From contig JALBYF010000030.1 of the NCBI GenBank assembly GCA_023212725.1, forward strand, positions 124,001 through 188,000: DNA of 64,000 nt, written 5' to 3'. Shown here piece by piece: positions 28,009 to 36,033 of this stretch. Below the pieces are notes generated by a model. That model did no database searches and was not told where the DNA came from. It was given only the letters and a program-made list of their open reading frames with translations. The position numbers were made by a program, and so were the translations under genes. Positions within the stretch are counted from its first letter, which is position 1. Each line of letters begins with the position of its first letter. Source of the stretch: Tranzscheliella williamsii (Eukaryota > Basidiomycota > Ustilaginomycetes > Ustilaginales > Ustilaginaceae).

Positions 28009-29271
28009 ATGGCGACACCGGAGCTGGACGGCCAGGGGCGCAGTGCGGATGCTGCTGGGAGGAACGGCGAGGAGGCGGCGGGGAGGAGGAAGGTGTATGT
28101 GTACGGGGTGGATTTGTTTGGGCAGCTCGGCGGTGGGGCGGAAGGGGGCGTGTTGGAGGGCGCGGTGGGGGTGATTGCGTGCAGCTGTGCGCAGACGGTG
28201 TATGCGCTGCGCGGGGGAGGGGTGGGGGTGGTGGGGGAGTCGGCGGAGGTGGTGCTGGAGTATGCGGGCGGGCTGACCGCGGGGGAGGCGGAGGGGTTGG
28301 TGTGGGTGGGGCAGGACGAGCTGGTGGCGGCGGTGGGTGCGGGCGGGGTTGTTTTCTTCGACTATGGGCGGGGTGGGGTGGAGTGGCTGCCAGCGGCCGA
28401 GTGTGTGTGCTGGGTGGATGCGGCGGTGGACGGGCGTGGGCGGGTGCTGGCGCTGGCGGGGGGTGCTGCGCACCTCTTCGACACGGTCGCCGAGTTCCAG
28501 CTTGCCACCCGCCTCACCGCCGCCGCCGATGCGCTGCGCGCCAGCCGGCGCTTCTGCATCGCACCCCAGCACACTACTGCCGAAGAGGCGGGCGTGCGGT
28601 TCAGACAGGTAGCGGCGGGCAATGCGCACTTTGTGCTGCTCGCCGACGCAGACTGTCCCGTATGGGCGGTTGGCGACACGCGCTTCGGCGCCGTGCCCCC
28701 ACAGCCCTGGCCCCGCACCACAGCAATCGGCCGCCTGCACTCCAGCAACGAGCAGCTGCTCCCCGTCATATCCCTCAGCACCACGGATGGATTCCCCGCC
28801 CGCATCGTAAGCGTCGCCGCAGGCGCACGCCACTCGCTCGCCCTCACCGCCGACGGCGACATCTACGGCTGGGGATGGAACGAACACGCCCCCCTCCTCC
28901 CCACCACCGCCGCCGCCACCCTCGTCCCCAACCCAACCCTCGTCAACCTAGATCTCAACGCCCCGCCCGTCGTCGCCATCGCCGCCGCCGCAGCCCGCTC
29001 CTTCGCCCTCTCCGCACAAGGCTCCCTCGCCGTCACCGGCGCCAACAACTTTGCCGCCGCAGCGCCTCTCCCTACCACCCTTCGCACTGCATCACCCCCC
29101 ACCCGCCCCTTCAGCCAAAAAGCTCCCCCAACTCCTTGCATAGACGGCCTCCAGACACTTCCCACCCTCGCTCCCGCCCGCGCCATCGACGTCAAGGCCA
29201 CCGCACTCGCCACGTTCATTACCGTCCTCACGCCCGCCCGCTCCCCCAACGAAACAGCACATACCCTCTAG
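28009..29271 (+). CDS. RCC1-repeat protein (RCCD1- or ATS1/KTI13-like)
   Basis: 420 aa, single exon. Divergent RCC1-type propeller blades: VYVYGVDLFGQLGGG at the N-terminus, FRQVAAGNAHFVLLAD, VWAVGDTRFGAV, IVSVAAGARHSLALTADGD followed by IYGWGWNEH, and VVAIAAAAARSFALSAQGSL. The repeat spacing fits an incomplete seven-blade propeller. The WGWNE blade resembles RCCD1 and also yeast Kti13/Ats1, which partners Kti11 in diphthamide and tRNA-wobble modification; which orthology holds cannot be settled by eye. Base composition is extreme: the first ~470 bp is very G-rich on the coding strand and the remainder very C-rich. No hydrophobic segment or signal peptide is seen. The 3' end lies 95 bp from the converging BCL7-like gene. 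Confidence 0.75.
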   Translation: MATPELDGQGRSADAAGRNGEEAAGRRKVYVYGVDLFGQLGGGAEGGVLEGAVGVIACSCAQTVYALRGGGVGVVGESAEVVLEYAGGLTAGEAEGLVWVGQDELVAAVGAGGVVFFDYGRGGVEWLPAAECVCWVDAAVDGRGRVLALAGGAAHLFDTVAEFQLATRLTAAADALRASRRFCIAPQHTTAEEAGVRFRQVAAGNAHFVLLADADCPVWAVGDTRFGAVPPQPWPRTTAIGRLHSSNEQLLPVISLSTTDGFPARIVSVAAGARHSLALTADGDIYGWGWNEHAPLLPTTAAATLVPNPTLVNLDLNAPPVVAIAAAAARSFALSAQGSLAVTGANNFAAAAPLPTTLRTASPPTRPFSQKAPPTPCIDGLQTLPTLAPARAIDVKATALATFITVLTPARSPNETAHTL

Positions 29272-29366
29272 ACAATCTAACGCTACACCAAAACAGTCGG
29301 TACTAGTACAGGAGTCAGTCTGGATGAAGTACAGGACATACTGTACAGCCGGATGGTATGGCGCGG

Positions 29367-30197
29367 TCAGTCGGCCATCTCGATATCGGCGGGGAGCGTT
29401 TCTGGCTGGACGGCCTCTTCTTCGGTCTGTGAGGGTGGGATCTCGGCGGTGTTGTTGGCGGTTGCGGCGGGCTCGATGGAGAGGTTGAGTTGACCGGGGC
29501 GGTCGGGGTCGACGGCGTTGTCTATGTGGTCGGGGGAAGCGGTGGGGTCGGTTGGGGGCGGCTGGGTCGCGGGGGTGGGGGTTGGGTCCGAGGGGGCGGC
29601 GAGGGTGGTGGCGTCGGTGTCTGGGTGGGTGAGGTCCTGGTGGAGCTGGGTGTCGACCTGGGGGTGGTGCTGGGGGGTGGAGGAGGCGGTGTTGTCGAGC
29701 GAGGTGGCGGAGGAGGTGGGGTCGGACGCGGCGGGGGCGAGGTGGGCGGGCACTGCCGAGGCGGGGGCGACCTCGCGCGGCGCAATGGTGCCCAGCCCAC
29801 CAGCGACACTCAGCTTGGCCGGCGCCGGCTCGACGGGCGCGTTGTGGATGGATTGCACCGGCGCCTCGAGAATCGCCGCGTCCTCGCGCACCCGGTCGTG
29901 CACGGCCACATCCTCGGCCTCGGAGAACGTCACCGCCTCACCCGCCCGCGTCCACCGATACACCCGCACCACATTCGACGCCGCCGCCGCCGCCTCCTCC
30001 GTCACCCCCGCCGGCAGCATCCACTCCTGCCGCCACTTACTGCCGCACAAAAATACAAAAAAAGCACATCAGCGTCAGTAGCGCTCGCAACCACCACATC
30101 AGAAACAAACACGCCCAACGCACGCAACAGGCTCTGTCGCTTGACGCCGCACTTCCAGCTCGACATTGGGCAGAAAGCGGCCCCCGAATCGCGACAT
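29367..30197 (-). CDS. Small disordered protein with weak BCL7-like N-terminus
   Basis: My gene model has two exons on minus, 30197..30124 and 30039..29367, giving 248 aa. The intron (84 nt) has donor GTGCGT, branch CTGAC, a T-rich tract and acceptor CGGCAG, and the frame closes exactly. The joined N-terminus MSRFGGRFLPNVELEVRRQ continues to KWRQEWMLPAG...VVRVYRWTRAGE. The pattern KW-x-x-x-W followed by R-[IV]-Y-[KR]-W resembles the BCL7 N-terminal motif of animal SWI/SNF (BAF) subunits. The rest is low-complexity (Pro/Thr/Asp/Ala). No catalytic motif is present. The BCL7 link rests on about 30 residues and is tentative; the gene itself is supported by the consistent intron and frame. Confidence 0.5.
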
Positions 30198-30691
30198 GCT
30201 CGCCTGGCCTTGTTCCGTTCGATCAGCGACTTGCAAAGCGGAGCTCGGGTCAGCAGTCAGTGACACAAAGGAAGCTCTGCGAACGAGCAAGGCAACCGTA
30301 TAGGCTCGCTAGTAGTGGTGGTGGGTTGGTTGTTGGTGGACAAGGCGGAAGACATGACCGTGCGGATTTGGACGGACGCGCTTTACTCGGCCGTTGATTC
30401 CACGCATGTAGGAGACGCATGTTAGGTCGAATTGGTGCTGCTGCCTCTCGACAACATGATAGCGACGGTAATGCACCTCCGGCGGCACGGGCAGGCAGTG
30501 CAGCACAGGCGCTCAGCGGCGCATACGGGAAGTGAGCACAAGCTTCCGCTATGTGCGATATGATGCGGCGGGGGAGCAAGTAAAAATACAAGATGAAGGC
30601 AGCAGAGCAGGTCATGGACAGATATGGGTACACGGAGCCGCGCCGTGCCATGCGGGTCCTCGTAGTCGGTGGACGCTTGCGGTGCGCCCAT
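30198..30691. other. Intergenic region between U2B''-like and BCL7-like genes
   Basis: 494 bp; both flanking genes run on minus, so it holds the 3' UTR of the snRNP gene and the promoter of the BCL7-like gene. Short reading frames only; nothing recognisable. Confidence 0.5.
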
Positions 30692-31753
30692 TCAGGCTCT
30701 GGCAAACGTGATCTGTGGCGCAAAAGCAAGAAAGGTGGAGGAGCAGAACTGCGTCAGAGGCGAGCGCACAGATCGTCACGAGAGAAGAGCGGGGCATACC
30801 TTGAGCTTGTCTCCTGCGCCGAAATTGTACCCGTTGAGCGCGCCTCTTGCGGTGACGCTGGACGGGATATCGGAGAACTCGACAAAGGCAATGTCGGCCT
30901 TGCCTGGGATCGTCTGTACATCCTGGTAGCCCGAATAGCTGCATATATGGCAAAACACAACGGAAGCAGAGAAAGGTTGCCAAAGTCAGTAGGTCTGCTC
31001 TTCGCAGATTGTTCTGGGCAGCACTCCAAGCGGGTGGCGCTGGTAGCAAGGGGGACGGAAAGATACGTACGCAGAGAAAAGACTTTCCAATTCTCCCTTT
31101 CCGACGCCTTCGGGAATGTTTTGGAGGAAGAGCATCTTGTTGGGCGGGAGGTATTCGTCTGGCATCTCCTGCTGGGGTCTTTTTGTGGGGGCCTGCGTCG
31201 GCGCTGTGACCTCTCCCGCAGCGGCGCGCTTGGCCCTGATCTTTTTCTCCAGCTCGCGTCTCCTGAGGATGTTACCCCTGCGCGCCATCTTCTTGTGCAG
31301 CAAGCGTGCTTCTTTGTGCTGTTGAAACGCCTCGGATTCGGGCCCGCCCTCGGCTGCATGCACTTGCTGGACGACGGCGTCGGACTTGGACTTGGCAAAA
31401 CTGATCTTCATGGCTTTGGCATAGAGCGGGAATAGGTGCGCCTCTCGACGCGCTTTGTCTGCCGCCTGGACGTCATCGAGCGAGACAAACGCCTGGCCGC
31501 GCATGCGTACGTTGGTATGCAAGACGACCGAAAGCACCTTGCCGTAGTTCGAGAAGAGGTTCTCCAGCGTCGCCTTCATGATGTCTGGTTTTACCTTTTC
31601 GTTCAGATTCTGCACATAGAGCGTCTGGCCAGCGTCTTCGGGCAGCGGTGGCACCTCGACAGTTTCCTGGCCCATCGACACGTCCTGGTTTGGCGTCGCG
31701 GCTACCGGCGCTGGCGGTGGCGGCAGCGCAAAGGAGGGCGCTGCATCGGCCAT
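30692..31753 (-). CDS. U1A/U2B''-type spliceosomal snRNP protein (two RRMs)
   Basis: Three exons on minus, 31753..31071, 30938..30800 and 30712..30692, giving 280 aa. Introns of 132 nt (donor GTACGT, acceptor TGCAG) and 87 nt (donor GTATGC, acceptor CACAG) keep frame. The last exon is only 21 nt and encodes ITFARA plus stop, completing the final RRM strand. RRM1: TLYVQNLNEKVKPDIMKATL, RNP1-like MRGQAFVSLDD, then AMKISFAKSKSD. The linker is basic (KKMARRGNILRRRELEKKI). RRM2: NKMLFLQNIPEGVGKGELES, then ADIAFVEFSDI. This is the layout of U1A (SNRPA) and U2B'' (SNRPB2); fungi often have one protein covering either role. It binds U1 or U2 snRNA stem-loops in the nucleus. Divergent from BDP1, 406 bp. 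Confidence 0.92.
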
Positions 31754-32159
31754 ACTGGGTATAGCTGACGTTTAGCGACGTAGTGTTCAGGATCGAAACG
31801 GGGAGAGGACGACGTTGACAGGCGCGAAGCAACCCATCCAAGCTGTGCAGTGTGCAGTGTTGCAGTGTAGACTTTGCTGACCTCGAGAACATCAAAGGAA
31901 AGGCAAGCAAGCGCCTCTGCTGTCGACAGCTTTGTGAGATTGAAAACAGTATTTACTTGTAAGATCGATTCACACAGTTTAGGAGATTTAACAGCTCGGA
32001 ATCCAAGCGTAGAAAAGTGCGGCGTGCATACAACCGCGTCGGAGCCTTTCTTGCCATCATCACGGCCTTCCCACCTCATCCATCCAGGCCATCGTCAACC
32101 TGTCATTCTTTCCGTCTCCACTCCAACCGGCTGCTGTCTGACACTGGCGCTCTGGTGAG
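31754..32159. promoter_or_regulatory. Divergent promoter region snRNP protein / BDP1
   Basis: 406 bp between divergent ATGs. A short CAGTGTGCAGTGTTGCAGTG run (31851-31870) is the only repetitive element noticed. No gene and no assignable consensus site. Confidence 0.45.
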
Positions 32160-35036
32160 ATGTCGTCGCGTATCGAGAAGGGAGGCGCCCGGTTCAAGCC
32201 GTCGATTGTACCGCGACGATCGACCGGCACAGCTTCTATTCAGCCCCCGTCCAAGCCAGCCCAACCCAAACCGCCGTCTGGCGCGTCCACAGGTCCGCCT
32301 CCTTCGCCGTCTCTCGCACCGCGCGCATCGTCCCAGCAGCCGAAGCCGCCACCAGCTGCGAGTGCGCCTGCCGCGGTCCCATCAGAAGCTTCTCCATCTA
32401 CCTCCTCTGCGGGTCCGTCGACATCACAGGCACGCTCGCAGAGCTATGCATTCAATGCCTCACCCTCGGTCATCAATCCTACTGCGGCCGCGCAGGCCTC
32501 TTCTGCAGGCCCTGACTCGGCCCCCGTACCAGATGCTAAGCCTAAGCCTGCATTCCGACGGCCTTCTGTAGCTAAACCTCCGCCAGGATCGAGAGCGTCG
32601 CTGACGCCCGCACCCCAATTTCAGCAGCCGTTATCATCGCACCCCCACTCCCGGCCACAAAGACTACTCGAGGCCGCCCGTCTCGGTACCACAGGAAGCA
32701 TTGTAAACACTCCCATATCGGTCGGAGCTTCTCGAGCCGTGGCTGTTCCCGCCCCGTCCGAAGCAGAACTTGACCTCTTGTCCAATCGTGCGGATGTCCC
32801 ACCAGCCATCGGTGGCGCACGCTCGAGCCGGCGAACCGCACTTCCTCCGGCCATTGATGCCGCACGACCAGATCCTGTTTCGTCGCCCAAGACGACGACC
32901 GGGGCGCCAGATGCCGACCGCCAAGAGGCTGCTGCTGCGCTCCAGCCATCTCAGCCACAGCCACAAAATCGCGACGTGCCCAAGTCGTCGCAACCTGATC
33001 CTGTCCACCACGTCTCGCTGCCTGCCCCTACTGACGCTGGTGCAGAGGCAGCAGCAGCTGCCACCCTTGCGGAAGCCGTCGCTGCGATCAAACAGAGTGC
33101 CTCGCAACAGCCAGACCTATCCTTCCAGAGCCCGGTTGCGGAGGCAGCTTCTAAGTACTTGGATGCCCCTTCCGAGACGGCGCCACCAACGTCCCCACCT
33201 GCTTCGCTGAGGAGAGCGGGGAAAAGGAAGATGGAAGCGCCTGTGGCCGTCCCTGCTGCCGTGCCCACCGCAAATCACGCCGAAGTCGAGCAGGAAACGG
33301 ATCAGGCAGACGCTGGTCCTTCCAGTGGCCGTACTCGGTACCCTCGGCGCTCGAAGCTCGACACCGCCGAGCGCCAGGCGAAGCGTCGCCTCAAGCGTAA
33401 GGAGGAGGCAATGGGCAAGCCCAAGCGCCCTCCGTCTGCCTACATCCTGTTTGTCAACTCGATTCGATCCGACAAGGTGTCTCAGTACGTGGGCAAGTCG
33501 TTGACAGAGATCACCAGTGCCATCGCCGCCGAGTGGCGCGAACTTCCGCCAGCGCAGAAGAAAAACTGGGAAGCAGAGGCGGCGCAGCGCCGCGAGCAGT
33601 ACCAAGAAGCCCTCGAGGTCTGGCAACGCTCCCACCCCGATGGCGTGACCCTCGGCCCAGAGGACGAAACCGACATAGAGACCACGTCTGAATTGGATCA
33701 GGACGGCAAACCAATACGGCAACCAAAAACACGAAGAGGCTCGAAGCGCAAACCGCACACCATTTCGGACGACGAAGAAGAGTACAAGGCGCAACTGTAC
33801 CAGCAAGGCCCGACACTCGCCGCCAGCCGCATCGATGCCGCGACCACGACCATGAGCGAGCTCAGCGAGGTCAACTTCAAAAAGGGTCGTGCCGGGCCGC
33901 GCACCTTCGAAGCGGACCGTGCCTATAGCAGGTTGGTCAGCGACCGGAGGGCCGCGGCCAAGTCGGCATTGCTGGGCGACCACGTGCTCGGCGCCAAAGT
34001 GGACGCCCCTTCTCCGGCGCCGGTCTCGGTCATCCGAGTGAGTGCTGCCGGTGGCATTGTGGAGGGCGAGCAGATGAACGAAGAGGAGCAAGAAGAGGTG
34101 CTGGAAGGGTCCGAAGCGGAAGCCTCTGACGCAGAGGCCGAGGGAGAGGCGCGGCAAACCCGCTCGCAAACACGCCGGCGCGAGCCATCGGTGGCGGCGA
34201 CCGACGTCTCTTTCCGCGAGAATCGGTTCGCGGTGCAGACACGGATCGTGGACGGCAAAATTGTGCTGGATGAGACGTCGCTCTTTGCCAACTTTGGGAA
34301 TGGCGAGGAGGACCGCGAAAACATGGAGGTGGTGGACGAGCGCGAGGGCGACCGGTTTGTCAACTCGCTCACCTTCTCGCGCAAGCTGGGGCGCAATCGC
34401 AAGTGGACTGCCGACGAGACGGCCAAGTTCTTCAAGTCGCTGCAGCAGTGGGGGACCGACTTTGAGATGATTGCGCGGCTCTTTCCCGGGCGCGACCGGG
34501 TGATGATCAAGAAAAAGTTCAATACCGAAGAGCGCGCCCATCCGCGGTTGGTCAACATGGCGCTGCGCAATACGCTGCCGATCGATCTGGATGCCTATGC
34601 CGCCGCGGCGGGGGTGGACCTGAGCGGGCCGCTGCCAGAGATCAAGGCGGACTTGCCGGACGTGTCGTCGCTCGATGCGCTGGGCGACGTCGGCGCGCGC
34701 GGCCGCGTCAAGAAGCGCGAGGAGACCGCGCCCGCCGCTGACGCCGACGAGGCCGACGACGGGTACGAGTACGAGGAGGTGGTCGAGATCGACGATGCCG
34801 GCAACGAGCAGGTCGTCCGCCGCCGGCTGGGGCGCAAGCCCGGCGTCGCCGCGCCCCGCAAGCGCACCCGCTCTGCACGCACCGCCTCCATCCCTGCCGC
34901 GCCCCCCGGCGACACTCCCCGCGCCACCCCCCGCGGGCCCCCCCCCATCGCATCCTCCAGCAGGACCGCACGCCCCTCCCGCCGCGCCGCCGCCCGCGAC
35001 GCCATGGAGGTCGAGGAAATCGTCGGCGAACTCTAA
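32160..35036 (+). CDS. BDP1: TFIIIB subunit BDP1 (B'') with an internal HMG box
   Basis: 958 aa, single exon. The N-terminal SRIEKGGARFKPSIVPRR matches the start of Bdp1 proteins. A Pro/Ser/Ala-rich disordered region follows. At about 418-493 sits an HMG-box: KPKRPPSAYILFVNSI, then LTEITSAIAAEWRELPPAQKK and EAEAAQRREQYQEALE. The diagnostic Bdp1 SANT region is at about 735-800: FSRKLGRNRKWTADETAKFF, WGTDFEMIARLFPGRDRVMI, KKKFNTEE. The C-tail is basic and Pro-rich. Bdp1 completes TFIIIB with TBP and Brf1 and opens RNA polymerase III promoters. An HMG box is not part of the yeast or human Bdp1 architecture I know. The reading frame is continuous between the two domains, so a genuine fusion or domain insertion is likelier than two adjacent genes. 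Confidence 0.9.
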   Translation: MSSRIEKGGARFKPSIVPRRSTGTASIQPPSKPAQPKPPSGASTGPPPSPSLAPRASSQQPKPPPAASAPAAVPSEASPSTSSAGPSTSQARSQSYAFNASPSVINPTAAAQASSAGPDSAPVPDAKPKPAFRRPSVAKPPPGSRASLTPAPQFQQPLSSHPHSRPQRLLEAARLGTTGSIVNTPISVGASRAVAVPAPSEAELDLLSNRADVPPAIGGARSSRRTALPPAIDAARPDPVSSPKTTTGAPDADRQEAAAALQPSQPQPQNRDVPKSSQPDPVHHVSLPAPTDAGAEAAAAATLAEAVAAIKQSASQQPDLSFQSPVAEAASKYLDAPSETAPPTSPPASLRRAGKRKMEAPVAVPAAVPTANHAEVEQETDQADAGPSSGRTRYPRRSKLDTAERQAKRRLKRKEEAMGKPKRPPSAYILFVNSIRSDKVSQYVGKSLTEITSAIAAEWRELPPAQKKNWEAEAAQRREQYQEALEVWQRSHPDGVTLGPEDETDIETTSELDQDGKPIRQPKTRRGSKRKPHTISDDEEEYKAQLYQQGPTLAASRIDAATTTMSELSEVNFKKGRAGPRTFEADRAYSRLVSDRRAAAKSALLGDHVLGAKVDAPSPAPVSVIRVSAAGGIVEGEQMNEEEQEEVLEGSEAEASDAEAEGEARQTRSQTRRREPSVAATDVSFRENRFAVQTRIVDGKIVLDETSLFANFGNGEEDRENMEVVDEREGDRFVNSLTFSRKLGRNRKWTADETAKFFKSLQQWGTDFEMIARLFPGRDRVMIKKKFNTEERAHPRLVNMALRNTLPIDLDAYAAAAGVDLSGPLPEIKADLPDVSSLDALGDVGARGRVKKREETAPAADADEADDGYEYEEVVEIDDAGNEQVVRRRLGRKPGVAAPRKRTRSARTASIPAAPPGDTPRATPRGPPPIASSSRTARPSRRAAARDAMEVEEIVGEL

Positions 35037-35202
35037 CCCCGCCGTCCTCCTCTCCGCTCGATACAGCACACACTCGTACACGGCATGTCAGGTTGTACTC
35101 GTCCATGGTCGCGGTTACACGTTCCATGTTTGTGCTTTGTGCTTGCCTTGCTGGGGGTAGTTGGGTGCGGGGAGGAGTGGCAGTTTGGGTGCTGTTGGTG
35201 GG

Positions 35203-35705
35203 CTAGAGGTTGGGCTTGGGGTCGGGCGGGGGGTTGGCGACACGGATGCGCTCGAGGGGGTCGCGCAGGGAGGGGGGCATGGGGGCTGGGCGGCGGGAGG
35301 CGCGGTCTACGAAGACGTGGGTGGAGGTGAGCAGGGCGGCGGGGGGCTGGCCGGGGTGGGCGATGGCGACCTCGTAGGTGACCGACGAGGTGCCGAGGCG
35401 GGCGACGCGCAGGCCGACGCACAACGCCGCCGGGAACGAGCACGCCGCCAAATACCTACATCCATTCGCCACCACCAGCCCCATCACCCCCTCGCCCCCG
35501 TACGGCACCAGCCCGCACTCCCCCACCAGATACGCATTGATCACCGAGTCCGCAACCTCGTAGTACACGGCATTGTTCAAATGGCCGTATCTGCTCAGCG
35601 TCAGCTCCTATCCACCTTACCCGGCCGCGGCACCGCTACTCACTGGTCATTGTCCACCCACCGTGTCTCGTACCGCGCCTGGTGCGGCCACGCTCGTGCA
35701 TCCAT
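35203..35705 (-). CDS. Hotdog-fold acyl-CoA thioesterase (4HBT family)
   Basis: Model with two exons on minus, 35705..35644 and 35590..35203, giving 149 aa. The 53-nt intron has donor GTGAGT, branch CTGAC and acceptor GAGCAG. The join restores the family signature RYETRWVDND|QYGHLNNAVYYEV: the Asp before YGHLNN is the usual catalytic residue of the 4HBT group. Length is normal for the family (140-160). Substrate is unknown; members hydrolyse acyl- or aroyl-CoA. The chosen start, MDARAWPHQ, is the only ATG in that frame, but the frame stays open 23 codons further upstream, so an additional 5' exon is possible. It converges on BDP1 (166 bp) and lies downstream of haspin on the same strand. Confidence 0.82.
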
Positions 35706-36033
35706 CGTGGCCTCCGTCTTGTACTCGCGCTCGTCGCGTCGTCTTGCGTGCTTAGCCTCTTGTCGCGCAATCAGATGGTGGTAGCCACCCACCCCTGCCC
35801 CCTAGCTCGCGCGCAGTTCAGCTTCGCCGGCTTCGGCCCCGCACTGCCGGTAGAACGCGGCATCCCATTTCTCAGCTAAATTTCCACGTCTTTTAACGTC
35901 ATTTATTGTATTAATTTCACAGGAAAAAAGGCAGCTAATCCATTGCGGTATACGTAGGTTAATGCAGGACGGGTGCTGACTGGCATGCTGTGATGGCGAC
36001 CAGGAAGGCCCGGGCCCGTTGCAAGCCGACGAG
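35706..36033. other. Intergenic region between haspin and thioesterase
   Basis: 328 bp, promoter of the thioesterase and 3' UTR of haspin, both on minus. It is AT-richer around 35875-35960. A 79-codon frame at 35802-36041 on minus overlaps the haspin stop and shows no family features, though part could be a missed 5' exon of the thioesterase. Confidence 0.4.

Noticed and set aside
33117..35081. 654-codon open frame antisense to BDP1
   Set aside because: It lies wholly opposite a gene with clear HMG and SANT domains. Its translation has no family features, and long antisense frames are expected in high-GC coding DNA with G/C-ending codons.
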